Below, piece after piece: positions 1-7,520 of a DNA stretch of 12,994 nt. Both the position numbers and the translations under genes were made by a program. Source of the DNA: Bacteroidota bacterium (GTDB lineage Bacteria; Bacteroidota; Ignavibacteria; Kryptoniales; JAKASW01). Each line of letters opens with the position of its first letter. The stretch's first letter is position 1. The stretch spans positions 1 through 12,994 of the forward strand of contig JAJYJD010000081.1 of NCBI GenBank assembly GCA_021789755.1, in the 5' to 3' direction. The notes under the pieces are model-generated. The model ran no database searches. It was not told the origin of the DNA and saw nothing but the letters and a program-made list of their open reading frames with translations.

Positions 1-47
1 CTGCGTCTTCTTGCCTCGGTGGTTATATTTGGTGGAGAGGACTTGAA

Positions 48-266
48 GTGGAGACATTCACGTATAGCGAGGCAGGGAAGAAGCTGGCTAATTTACTTGA
101 CAAGGCAAAGAAGGAAGGACGCGTCCTCATCAAACGTCGGGATGGCTCTGTCTTCGAGCTGAGGCCCGTCAGCGGGAAGAAATCGCCCCTCGATGTGAAA
201 GGGGCGGACCTGGGTCTCAACAGTGAGGACATAGTGGAGATACTCACGGAAACAAGAGAAAGGTGA
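48..266 (+). CDS. Phd/YefM-family antitoxin-like protein
   Basis: A 72-residue protein with the layout of Phd/YefM (prevent-host-death) antitoxins. It opens METFTYSEAGKKLANLLDKA, the N-terminal DNA-binding/dimerisation pattern with the typical 'T-SEA-K-L--LLD-A' spacing. A beta-hairpin segment VLIKRRDGSVFELRP follows. The tail SPLDVKGADLGLNSEDIVEI...RER resembles the short C-terminal extension of a subgroup that normally masks a PIN or RelE-type toxin. The start is GTG at 48, preceded by GGAGAGG at 34-40 with 7 nt spacing. Known members repress their own operon and neutralise a partner toxin. No toxin frame follows within 380 nt, and the upstream neighbour lies outside the window, so the partner is unseen. 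Family call fairly firm; function in a toxin-antitoxin pair inferred. Confidence 0.75.
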   Translation: METFTYSEAGKKLANLLDKAKKEGRVLIKRRDGSVFELRPVSGKKSPLDVKGADLGLNSEDIVEILTETRER

Positions 267-559
267 ACATGCGGCAGCCGCCCAGCGGCAAAGGCTTGAT
301 GAGGCTGTATCGAACGAAGCCGCGTGAATGGACATTGGCGAAAAGTGTTTTGAGTTCCCCCGCAAGTTAAGTCGTGATGGTTACGTCACGAATGTCTCGC
401 ATCTGTTCTCATTAACCGATCCACCTCTTTGTGCGCAAAAGAGATCAGGCACAATAGGAGCGCGACAGCACCACCGACATAAGTATTCAGTGTATACCTC
501 TTGTTGTCCGCTTACCGCCTGACGACAAGAAGATAGAATAACACAGTCACTATTTCTGT
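267..559. other. intergenic stretch with no supported gene
   Basis: About 290 nt between the antitoxin stop and the promoter of the metalloprotease. The position directly after an antitoxin is where a toxin gene would be expected. The only frame starting there (ATG 269, stop 368-370) gives a 33-residue peptide with no recognisable pattern and no Shine-Dalgarno. Other frames here are short, low-complexity or lack ribosome sites. I see no strong hairpin with a T-tract and no repeats. It may be decayed sequence left by loss of a toxin gene, but nothing recognisable remains to prove it. Confidence 0.4.
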
Positions 560-588
560 TTGACTTTTTTATGTGGGGCTTGTAGGTT
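560..588 (+). promoter_or_regulatory. putative sigma-70 promoter for the metalloprotease gene
   Basis: TTGACT at 560-565, a 17-nt spacer, then TAGGTT at 583-588. Transcription from about 595 would give a leader of about 58 nt before the ATG at 653. The -35 is good and the -10 is weak. The position also argues against using the upstream in-frame TTG at 560 as the start codon. Confidence 0.4.
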
Positions 589-652
589 CAAAGGACTCGG
601 ACGAAAGCTGCAACCGATTGTTTCTCAAGTACCAACACAAAGGGCGACAACT

Positions 653-3094
653 ATGAAAAAGCTCGTCACATTTACCGCTCTCTTCCTCATCCTCGCCGGC
701 ACATCTTTCGCGCGATCCGCGAATGGCAACGCGCTTCCGACGATACGGGAAAAGACCGCCGGCATGAAAGAATATCCCGGCTATTTCACATTCTACTGGG
801 ATGCGAAGGAAGGAAAAATCTGGCTCGAAATCAGCAGGTGGAACAAGGAGTTCCTTTATGTCAACACGCTGCCGCACGGTGTCGGGTCCAACGACATCGG
901 CCTCGACAGGGGACAGATCGGGAACGAGCGGATAGTGGATTTCGTCAAGAGCGGCCCGAAGGTGCTCCTTCTCCAGCCGAACCCTTCGTTCAGAGCAACG
1001 AGCGGGAATGAGATGGAAAAGATGGCGGTAAGAGAGGCCTTCGCACAGTCGGTCCTGTGGGGCTTCGATGTCGCTGCCAAAAGCGGGGACACGGTTCTCG
1101 TCGACGCGACCGGATTCCTCCTGAGGGATGCGCACCATGTTGTCGAAACTCTGCGGGATGAGAAACAGGGAAACTACAGGCTCGATCCCGGCAGGTCTGC
1201 CATTTACCTTCCTCGCACGAAAAATTTTCCGGACAACTCCGAGTTCGAGGCGATCGTAACGTTCGTCGGAGATAACCCGGGGAGATGGGTGGAACAGGTC
1301 GTGCCAAGCCCGGACGCGATCACCGTCCATGTTCATAATTCGTTCATAAAACTTCCCGACGACGGTTACGTTCCCCGCGAGTACGATCCGAGGGCGGGAT
1401 ACTTCGATATACATTACATGGACTTCTCGGCGCCGCTCGGCGAGCCGATTCACAAGAGACGCATCATCCGTCATTGGCTCCAGAAGAAAGACCCGAATGC
1501 TGCGCTCAGCGAGCCGGTGAAACCGATTGTCTACTACGTCGACCCGGGCGCACCGCAGCCGATACGCGACGCGCTCATACAGGGCGCAAGCTGGTGGAAC
1601 AAAGCCTTCGAGGCGGCCGGCTTCAAGAATGCGTTCATCGTCAAGGTCCTTCCCGACAGCGTCGACCCGATGGACATCCGGTACAACGTGATACAGTGGG
1701 TCGACCGCTACACGAGAGGCTGGTCGTACGGCGAGTCGATAGTCGACCCGAGGACTGGGGAGATCATCAAGGGTCAGGTCACACTCGATGCGCTGCGTGC
1801 GAGGCAGGATTACCTGATCGCCCAGGGACTCCTGGCTCCATACGCGAAAGGTGAGAACGACTCAGCGGCGATCGAAAATTTCGTCCTTGCGAGAATACGT
1901 CAGCTTGCAGCACACGAGACCGGCCATACGCTGGGCCTCTGCCACAACTTCGCCGCCAGCACCGACAACCGCGCGTCGGTAATGGACTATCCTGCGCCGC
2001 TCGTTAAGATCGACAAGGAAGGGAAGCTCGACTTGTCCGACGCTTACGCGACGGGCATCGGGAAGTGGGACATAGACGCTATCAAGTACGGCTACGAAGA
2101 ATTTCCGAAGGACACGAATGAAAAAGAGGCGCTGAATAACATCGTCGAGCAGCGGATAAAGAGCGGCATACCGTTCATGTCCGACGAAGCGGCGCGGCCG
2201 GCGGGCAGCGCGAGCCCGATAGCGCATCTCTGGGACAACGGCTCGAACGCCGTCGATCAGCTCAATCACGTCATGAAAGTCCGCGCCATCGCCCTGAAGA
2301 ATTTCGGCGAAGATAACATACGAGTCGGGCAGCCGCTGGCTCACCTTGAAGATGTACTTGTGCCTATTTACATGTTCCACCGCTACATGGTTGTTGCCGC
2401 GTCGAAGGTCCTCGGCGGACTGAACTACACTTACGCGGTAAAAGGCGACGGTCAGATTCCCACGACGATGGTTCCGGCGGCGGAACAGCGCAGGGCGTTG
2501 ACTGCATTGCTCAGCACAATTAAGCCCGATTTTCTTGCTCTGCCTGAAAATATTATGAAGCTGATCCCTCCCCAGCCCGACGGTTACAGGAGGACAAGGG
2601 AAGATTTCGAGGGACAGACCGGGGTGACGTTCGATGCACTCGCTCCCGCCAGAAGCGCTGCCCAGCTGACCGTCGGACTCATTCTGAATCCAGAGCGAGA
2701 CAACAGGCTGGTTCAATATCATGGTGAGGACAAAAATCTTCCCGGATTGGATGAAGTTATTGACGACCTCGTTTCCGCGAGCTGGAAGTCTCCTTCAAGC
2801 ACAGGATATCTGGCGGACATCCGGCGATCCGTGGAGAACATCGTCCTCAACAATTTGATGTCTCTCGCCGTGAACGGCGAAGCATCAGAACAGGTCAGAG
2901 CGATCGCCTACTACAAAATCGACGCGCTCAAAGCTTGGATCGGCACACAGTTGAAGTCGACGAAAGACGAGAATCAAAGGGCCGAGTATACCTACGCTCT
3001 TTCACAGATCACACAATTCCAGGAAAATCCGGTGAAGTTCAAAACGCCGACCCCTGTCGAGATTCCGCCTGGCGACCCGATTGGGGAATACTAG
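653..3094 (+). CDS. secreted zinc-dependent metalloprotease (DUF5117/DUF4953 type)
   Basis: An 813-residue exported protease. The start is ATG 653: it begins with a Sec signal peptide (MKK, then a hydrophobic run to about residue 20, likely cleaved after SFA). The in-frame sequence back to 560 has no signal features and overlaps the promoter. The catalytic motif HETGHTLGLCHN spans residues 421-432 and matches the metzincin pattern HExxHxxGxxH, giving ligands H421, H425 and H431 with catalytic E422. A Met-turn SVMDY follows at 442-446. The N-terminal half (about 80-300) has the beta-rich character of the DUF5117 region of this family. Residues after 450 continue as the helical DUF4953-type part. 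The length is usual for the family, whose members are large periplasmic or secreted proteases of unknown substrate. It appears monocistronic, with its own promoter upstream and a palindromic patch after it. Confidence 0.85.
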   Translation: MKKLVTFTALFLILAGTSFARSANGNALPTIREKTAGMKEYPGYFTFYWDAKEGKIWLEISRWNKEFLYVNTLPHGVGSNDIGLDRGQIGNERIVDFVKSGPKVLLLQPNPSFRATSGNEMEKMAVREAFAQSVLWGFDVAAKSGDTVLVDATGFLLRDAHHVVETLRDEKQGNYRLDPGRSAIYLPRTKNFPDNSEFEAIVTFVGDNPGRWVEQVVPSPDAITVHVHNSFIKLPDDGYVPREYDPRAGYFDIHYMDFSAPLGEPIHKRRIIRHWLQKKDPNAALSEPVKPIVYYVDPGAPQPIRDALIQGASWWNKAFEAAGFKNAFIVKVLPDSVDPMDIRYNVIQWVDRYTRGWSYGESIVDPRTGEIIKGQVTLDALRARQDYLIAQGLLAPYAKGENDSAAIENFVLARIRQLAAHETGHTLGLCHNFAASTDNRASVMDYPAPLVKIDKEGKLDLSDAYATGIGKWDIDAIKYGYEEFPKDTNEKEALNNIVEQRIKSGIPFMSDEAARPAGSASPIAHLWDNGSNAVDQLNHVMKVRAIALKNFGEDNIRVGQPLAHLEDVLVPIYMFHRYMVVAASKVLGGLNYTYAVKGDGQIPTTMVPAAEQRRALTALLSTIKPDFLALPENIMKLIPPQPDGYRRTREDFEGQTGVTFDALAPARSAAQLTVGLILNPERDNRLVQYHGEDKNLPGLDEVIDDLVSASWKSPSSTGYLADIRRSVENIVLNNLMSLAVNGEASEQVRAIAYYKIDALKAWIGTQLKSTKDENQRAEYTYALSQITQFQENPVKFKTPTPVEIPPGDPIGEY

Positions 3095-3098
3095 AGCG

Positions 3099-3114
3099 CC
3101 GGCATTAATGCCGG
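3099..3114. repeat. 16-nt perfect palindrome after the metalloprotease stop
   Basis: CCGGCATTAATGCCGG is fully self-complementary and begins 4 nt after the metalloprotease stop codon. As RNA it gives a 6-bp stem with a TTAA loop. It is not followed by a T-run, so it is not a classical intrinsic terminator. It could still protect the mRNA 3' end, or be the first member of the palindromic patch that runs to 3239. Confidence 0.6.
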
Positions 3115-3136
3115 GAAAATTGGCGGCAACCGGTTC

Positions 3137-3239
3137 ATTTGCCCCGACAATAGATCGGGGAGTATATTCAGGAAGGGTATTTGCCGCGACATTTATGTTG
3201 GGGCAAATAAATCTCCTTCTATTTCCGGGCTTCAGCCCG
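3137..3239. repeat. nested inverted-repeat intergenic element
   Basis: The arms ATTTGCCCC (3137-3145) and GGGGCAAAT (3200-3208) are perfect 9-nt complements. Between them lies CCCCGA (3142-3147) with TCGGGG (3155-3160) around a 7-nt loop, which shares bases with the outer arm, so the two folds compete. A further compact hairpin follows: CGGGC (3226-3230), TTCA loop, GCCCG (3235-3239). The patch carries no open frame with a ribosome site. It looks like a mobile or multi-copy intergenic palindromic element, though copy number cannot be judged from one window. Confidence 0.55.
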
Positions 3240-3279
3240 AGACGTCAGAAGGGATCATCCTGCAGTCAGGAGGGCACTC

Positions 3280-3699
3280 ATGAGCAAAGGTATTTTCACC
3301 GAAAAAGGCTCAAAGCCCGATAATAGCAGTATAAAGAAAGCTGTCGGTCAGGCATGGGATAACTGGATGAACCTGAACGAGTTCCTCGCCACAACTCTTA
3401 AACTCAAGAGTGAGCTCAAGTTTTACGGCGTCAATTACGGCTGGGCGATCCGCTACGCGAAATCGGGAAAGTCCGTGGTTGCTCTCTATCCTGACAAAGA
3501 CGGCTTCACGGCGCAGGTTATTTTGAAATGTCCTCAGCTCGAGGCCGCTTACGCAAAGGGAGTGTCAGCCGCGACGAAAGATGCCGTCAATCGAGCAACT
3601 GATTTCAAAGAAGGAAGATGGGTCTTCGTTCATGTCGACACGAAAACCGGGATTGATGATGTCGTGACTCTTGTAAATGCCAGACTCAGCATCAAGTAA
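3280..3699 (+). CDS. DUF3788 family protein
   Basis: A 139-residue cytosolic protein with no signal peptide or membrane segment. Start ATG 3280 is set by a strong AGGAGGG at 3268-3274 with 5 nt spacing. Features typical of DUF3788 are visible in order: an N-terminal helical stretch with 'AWDNWMNLNEFL', the block 'ELKFYGVNYGWAIRYAKSGK' (about 48-67), a 'VALYPDKDGFTAQVIL' strand pair, and a C-terminal 'EGRWVFVHVDT...DDVVTLVNARL'. The family is small, widespread and of unknown biochemical role. The aromatic-rich 'YGWxIRYxKSGKxxxxLYP' centre suggests a ligand-binding alpha/beta fold, but that is inference. It stands alone between two repeat-bearing intergenic regions. Confidence 0.75.
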   Translation: MSKGIFTEKGSKPDNSSIKKAVGQAWDNWMNLNEFLATTLKLKSELKFYGVNYGWAIRYAKSGKSVVALYPDKDGFTAQVILKCPQLEAAYAKGVSAATKDAVNRATDFKEGRWVFVHVDTKTGIDDVVTLVNARLSIK

Positions 3700-3745
3700 A
3701 CTTGCAGTAGGGTAATACGGGTTTACCTTGGAAACTCTAACTTCA

Positions 3746-3855
3746 AAATTCCAAGTTCCAAACAAACTCCAAAAATCAAAGACACAAGTCTTAAATACTA
3801 GCTATTTGTCGGTTTTGCTGATTGGAACTTTGTTTTTGCTTGGAGCTTGGAATTT
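3746..3855. repeat. long imperfect inverted repeat between two genes
   Basis: The left arm (3746-3766) begins AAATTCCAAG and the right arm (3835-3855) ends CTTGGAATTT. The arms are 21 nt, complementary except at two positions, around a 68-nt AT-rich centre. Each arm itself contains a repeated TTCCAA(G/A)-type word. The region has no gene, lies 3' of the DUF3788 gene and 5' of the PAS/phosphatase gene, and is clearly AT-richer than both. It could be a small non-autonomous palindromic element or a terminator-like structure. There is no clean T-tract at the stem end. Confidence 0.6.
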
Positions 3856-4051
3856 GTTGTTTGGTACTTACTTAAGTTGATTGCTTTTCTTCACGGCTCA
3901 GGATAGCTTTCGGTGTCGGAGGCTAAGGCATGTCTTGTGTTTCGGTCAACCTGCGTGTCATCTCACTGGAATATTTGATCGTTCTATGTGCATGTTTTCC
4001 GCTATGCGCCGACGGCTCACGGGGCAGGTGTCGCGACTGGAGGGATGTCGT

Positions 4052-6349
4052 ATGAGTAAGCCTACTTACGAGGAACTGGAGGAGCGCCTCGCGGAACTCG
4101 AAAACAAATTGGCGCAACTCCGTATTCAAGCGGTGTATCTGGAGAGGCTTTTCAACAGTGCGCCCGAAGGGATCATCTGGCACGACAACGATGATGTCAT
4201 CGTCAACGTGAACGACGAGTTCACGAAAATGTTCGGCTATTCGCGCGTCGAAGCCATCGGGAAAAGAATAAACGACCTTGTCGCGCCAAAGGAGTACCGG
4301 GAGCATGCCGAGATGTTTTCCGATATGGTGTTGCACGGCGAAAGGATAGAAGGGGATTCGAAACGCAGGCGGAAAGACGGAACGCTGTTCGACGTATCAA
4401 TCCTTGGAGCTCCGATCATTCACGAAGGGAAGCAGATGGGAGTCTTCGCGATCTACCGCGACATAACTGAGCGGAAGAAAGCCGAAGAAGAGCTTCTCCT
4501 TCAAAAGACTTATCTGGAGCGGCTCTTCAACAGCGCGCCAGAGGCAATCGTCTGGCATGATAACCTTGACCGTATTGTAAGCGTGAACGACGAGTTCACG
4601 AGAATGTTCGGCTACACTCGTGAGGAAGCTGTGGGCAAACCCATCAACGAACTGCTCGTGCCCGAAGAGCTTAAAGAGGAAGGGGTGCGATTCTCTTCGA
4701 AGGTGATCGGCGGCGAGAGGATCGAGGCCGATACGAAGCGGATGCGGAAGGACCGCAGCGTCTTCGACGTGTGGGTCATCGGCTCGCCGATAGCCCGCGG
4801 CGGAAAACAGCTCGGGGACTATGCGATTTACCGCGATATAACCGAGCGCAAGAAAGCAGAGGAAGAGATACTAGTACAGAAATCATATCTGGAGAACCTC
4901 TTCAACAGCGCCCCCGAGGGAATCATCTGGCACGACAACAACGACGTCGTGGTCAATGTCAACGACGAGTTCACGAGAATGTTCGGATACACGCGCGAAG
5001 AGGCGGTCGGGAAGAAGATCAACGACCTCGTCGCGCCGGAAGAGCTTCGGAGCGAAGCGGATATGTTCTCGCACATGGTCGACCACGGTGAGAGGGTCGC
5101 GGCCGACTCGAAACGAAGACGAAAGGACGGGAGTGTTTTCGACGTGTCGATCCTTGGTGCACCGATATTTCAGGAGGGAAAGCATATCGGGGTATACGCG
5201 ATATACAGGGATATAACCGAACGGAAAAGAGCGGAGGACGAGATACTTCTCCAGAAAACGTATCTCGAACGTCTTTTCAACAGCGCGCCCGAGGCAATCG
5301 TGCTCCACGACAATGACGACCGTATTATCAACGTGAACGACGAGTTCACAAGAATGTTCGGGTACTCGCGCGAGGAGGCGGTCGGCAAACAGATAAATGA
5401 TCTCGTCACGTCGAAGGAGCAGCGGGAGGAGGCCGCGGAGATTTCCGCAAGAATCAGTAGGGGCGAGTGGGTCGAACGGGAATCGAGGCGGAACAAGAAA
5501 GACTGCACGGTCATGGACGTGTCGATACTCTGTGCGCCTATCATTTACAATGAAAAACAGATCGGCGATTATGCAATCTACCGCGATATAACGGAGAAGA
5601 AGAGGGCAGAAGAGGCGCGGGTGCGTGCCGAAACCGAGGCGAGAACGGCCAGAAGCATACAAATGAACTTCCTTCCCGACTCTGATCCGGTGATACCGGG
5701 CTACGCCATCGCCGGCAAAAGCATCCCGGCTTTGAACGTCGGCGGCGGCTATTATGATTTCATCCGCCTCGACGACCACCGGATCGCGATCGGATTGGGA
5801 GATGTGAGCGGACACGGACTTCCCTCAGCTCTGGTCATGGCCAACCTCCAGGCCACGATACACAGCCAGGTGACATTTGATCCCGACCCGGCGAGGTGTC
5901 TCGAGAGAGCGAACAGGCTTCTCTTCCACAGCACCGATGTTCACACTTTCGTATCCCTTTTCTACGGAGTGCTCGATACGAAGAAACATTCGATCACCTA
6001 TGCAAACGCCGGACAGAACTGGCCTGTCGTTTTCTCTGCGACAGAGAAGCCGCGTATGCTTCATAGTCACGGGCTGGTGCTCGGTGTCAGGGAAGACTCG
6101 ACTTATGGGAAGGAAGAGATCGACATCAACGCAGGCGACTTTGTCCTCATTTATTCCGACGGCGTGACGGAGGCAATGAACGAACGTCGGGAGCAATTCG
6201 GTGACGAAAGGCTTGCCGAAATCGGCCGCCATATGACGTGCCTTTCCCCGCAGTCCGCGATTGACGAGATTATCTGTGCTGTAAATGCTCATGCAGGTAA
6301 TGTACCACAGGCCGACGATATGACTGTTGTTGTCGTGGAAAGGAAATGA
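4052..6349 (+). CDS. four-PAS sensor with SpoIIE/RsbU-type PP2C phosphatase domain
   Basis: A 765-residue soluble signalling protein. Start ATG 4052 has GGAGGG at 4039-4044 and opens MSKPTYEELEERLAELENKL, a short coiled coil; the in-frame extension upstream to 3881 lacks a ribosome site. Four PAS units follow at residues 29-153, 154-278, 279-403 and 404-about 525. Each starts YLE-LFNSAPE-I, contains VNDEFT-MFGY and ends AIYRDITE(R/K)K-AE. A linker helix leads into a PPM/SpoIIE phosphatase domain (about 535-765): QMNFLP at 537-542, GDVSGHG with D584, YSDG with D703, and ADDMT with D755. Such proteins dephosphorylate anti-anti-sigma (STAS) partners in partner-switching. No STAS or anti-sigma gene is in the window. 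The usual VGGD motif reads VGGG here (G566), losing a canonical metal ligand. No transmembrane segment is visible, so the input is probably cytosolic. Confidence 0.9.
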   Translation: MSKPTYEELEERLAELENKLAQLRIQAVYLERLFNSAPEGIIWHDNDDVIVNVNDEFTKMFGYSRVEAIGKRINDLVAPKEYREHAEMFSDMVLHGERIEGDSKRRRKDGTLFDVSILGAPIIHEGKQMGVFAIYRDITERKKAEEELLLQKTYLERLFNSAPEAIVWHDNLDRIVSVNDEFTRMFGYTREEAVGKPINELLVPEELKEEGVRFSSKVIGGERIEADTKRMRKDRSVFDVWVIGSPIARGGKQLGDYAIYRDITERKKAEEEILVQKSYLENLFNSAPEGIIWHDNNDVVVNVNDEFTRMFGYTREEAVGKKINDLVAPEELRSEADMFSHMVDHGERVAADSKRRRKDGSVFDVSILGAPIFQEGKHIGVYAIYRDITERKRAEDEILLQKTYLERLFNSAPEAIVLHDNDDRIINVNDEFTRMFGYSREEAVGKQINDLVTSKEQREEAAEISARISRGEWVERESRRNKKDCTVMDVSILCAPIIYNEKQIGDYAIYRDITEKKRAEEARVRAETEARTARSIQMNFLPDSDPVIPGYAIAGKSIPALNVGGGYYDFIRLDDHRIAIGLGDVSGHGLPSALVMANLQATIHSQVTFDPDPARCLERANRLLFHSTDVHTFVSLFYGVLDTKKHSITYANAGQNWPVVFSATEKPRMLHSHGLVLGVREDSTYGKEEIDINAGDFVLIYSDGVTEAMNERREQFGDERLAEIGRHMTCLSPQSAIDEIICAVNAHAGNVPQADDMTVVVVERK
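4136..5635 (+). repeat. four tandem 375-bp in-frame repeats (PAS units)
   Basis: The codon for the first Tyr of YLE-LFNSAPE lies at 4136, 4511, 4886 and 5261, exactly 375 bp apart each time, with no insertion or deletion between units. Conserved nucleotide blocks include GTGAACGACGAGTTCAC (units 1, 2 and 4) and AACGACGAGTTCACGAGAAT (units 2 and 3). Units 1 and 3 share 'EGIIWHDN' and 'GV(F/Y)AIYRD'; units 2 and 4 share 'EAIV' and 'GDYAIYRD'. This A-B-A-B order suggests duplication of a two-PAS block. The last unit diverges after its DITEKK end. Confidence 0.9.
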
Positions 6350-6516
6350 GCCGGCCGGGCGGACCGGAGGAATATCAAGATCCTTACGAACGGTAAACCG
6401 ATGCCGGGTCCGACGAGCCCTCCACGGATATCGTTCATTAATTGGCAAGCCTGTCTTCAGGTTTTCTCTGTCAATTTCGTCAGACGTTCGAAACCAAAAG
6501 CTGCAGAAGGGATGTT

Positions 6517-7083
6517 ATGAACGAAGAAACTCAGAATAATCTCGGTCCCCTGAGTTCATTGGCCGGGACATGGGAAGGGGTTGCTGGTGACGATACGGCT
6601 CCATCCGACGACAGGGGCGTTGAACAAAACAAGTACAGAGAGCGTATGATCGTGGAGCCTGCCGATTTGACTCAGAACCACGAACAGTCGCTTTACGGTT
6701 TGAGATACCACATGCAGGCGTGGCGAATCGGTGAGTCTGAACCGTTCCACGATGAGACGGGATACTGGTTGTGGGATGCCGTGGCGAAACAGGTCATGAA
6801 ATGCGTGACCATTCCGAGAGGCGTAGCGCTCATCGCCGGCGGCAACGCGGATCCGAAAGCAAAACATTTCAAGCTGACCGCAAAACTGGGAGCGTCCGAT
6901 TTCGGAATTTGTTCGAATCCGTTTCTCGACCGCGAGTTCAAAACGGTGAGGTTCGATTTCGAAATGACTTTCAACGACGACGGTAGTTTCACTTATGATG
7001 AACTGAGCACGATACAAATCAAAGGGCATGAGGGCCTGTTCGAACACAGGGATAGAAACACTTTGACGCGGGTAAAAGCGTAA
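6517..7083 (+). CDS. nitrobindin/FABP-like heme-binding beta-barrel protein
   Basis: A 188-residue cytosolic protein. Start ATG 6517 has AAGGGA at 6507-6512, a short 4 nt away. The open frame extends back to 6442, but that part lacks conserved character and a ribosome site. The protein opens with 'LSSLAGTWEGVAGDD' (about 12-26), the GxWxGxG-type first strand of the nitrobindin/THAP4-like beta-barrel (FABP-like, formerly DUF1794). 'LYGLRYHMQAWRIGESEPFHDETGYWLWD' and 'VMKCVTIPRGVALIAGG' follow, then 'ICSNPFLDREFKTVRFDFEMTFNDDGSFTYDE' and a final 'HRDRNTLTRV'. Relatives bind ferric heme through a C-terminal-half histidine and can react with NO or peroxynitrite, but the subfamily with the 'PFHDETGYWLWD' block is not well characterised. 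Monocistronic as far as visible. Confidence 0.75.
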   Translation: MNEETQNNLGPLSSLAGTWEGVAGDDTAPSDDRGVEQNKYRERMIVEPADLTQNHEQSLYGLRYHMQAWRIGESEPFHDETGYWLWDAVAKQVMKCVTIPRGVALIAGGNADPKAKHFKLTAKLGASDFGICSNPFLDREFKTVRFDFEMTFNDDGSFTYDELSTIQIKGHEGLFEHRDRNTLTRVKA

Positions 7084-7404
7084 GCTCATTCCCTCCGGTC
7101 GAGACGTTAGCCAAGGTCGCGAGGTTATTCCGACTAACGAGAAAGTTGATACTAACCATAAATGACGACCCGAATGGCGCACCGCCTGAGGTTTATTGAA
7201 GCATGAGTTCCGCTGCCGCCCGGTATCCATCGGAAATTGGATTCCTGGTATCGGCGGCATCAGATTTCCAGATGCCCGGATTTATCGGGCCTCACGGGGG
7301 AACAACCTTCATCTTCAACTTCCTTTGTACGGAAAATGGCCTCCACGACGATGTCGAGGCGTCCGCCCGGCGAAATTTCGTGTCTACCGGTCATCTTTGG
7401 TGGA
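7084..7404. other. intergenic stretch with one hairpin, no supported gene
   Basis: More than 300 nt after the beta-barrel gene. Open frames here are short, overlap one another in several phases and lack Shine-Dalgarno sites, and none shows a protein pattern I recognise. The one clear structure is the hairpin GCCCG (7274-7278), 7-nt loop, CGGGC (7286-7290). It resembles the CCCCGA...TCGGGG hairpin at 3142-3160 and may be a remnant of the same class of intergenic repeat. Confidence 0.45.
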
Positions 7405-7433
7405 TTGACTAATGCGGCGTGCATGGCTACAAT
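7405..7433 (+). promoter_or_regulatory. sigma-70-type promoter for the lipoprotein/MBL operon
   Basis: TTGACT at 7405-7410, a 17-nt spacer, then TACAAT at 7428-7433. Each hexamer is one mismatch from consensus at optimal spacing. Transcription from about 7440 gives a leader of about 80 nt before ATG 7521. It also rules out the in-frame ATG at 7419, which would lie upstream of the transcript start. Confidence 0.7.
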
Positions 7434-7520
7434 ATTAAAGGCTATGCTGAGCATTTACTGCGCAATGATATTAGCCCGAGTTCAGGAACAAGCACAACAA
7501 AACGAGGGTTGAAAAACGAT

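Noticed and set aside
269..370. 33-residue frame right after the antitoxin as a toxin gene
   Set aside because: No ribosome site, no toxin-like pattern, and Arg/Pro/Ser-rich content typical of a chance frame.
560..652. N-terminal extension of the metalloprotease from TTG 560
   Set aside because: The extension lacks a ribosome site, overlaps the probable -35/-10, and would bury the clear signal peptide that begins at ATG 653.
569..1474. Minus-strand open frame opposite the metalloprotease
   Set aside because: High-GC antisense shadow. The opposite strand encodes a signal peptide and a well-formed metzincin.
3881..4051. N-terminal extension of the PAS/phosphatase protein
   Set aside because: Cys/Arg-rich, uncharacteristic sequence with no Shine-Dalgarno. 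ATG 4052 has GGAGGG at good spacing and the typical MSKPTYEELE start.
4136..5635. CRISPR or other non-coding tandem array
   Set aside because: The 375-bp period is a protein-coding multiple of three, in frame throughout, and every unit is a recognisable PAS domain.
4883..5815. Long open frame on the minus strand under the PAS repeats
   Set aside because: It is a mirror of the codon bias of the four repeated PAS units. Its translation is His/Arg/Val-rich without domains, and no start signal is present.
7203..7412. Small protein gene in the gap before the lipoprotein
   Set aside because: Several overlapping frames of similar size with no ribosome site and no family pattern; the frame runs through a hairpin and the promoter -35.
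7419..7520. Upstream start for the lipoprotein
   Set aside because: It falls between the -35 and -10 of the predicted promoter and would displace the lipoprotein signal from the N-terminus.
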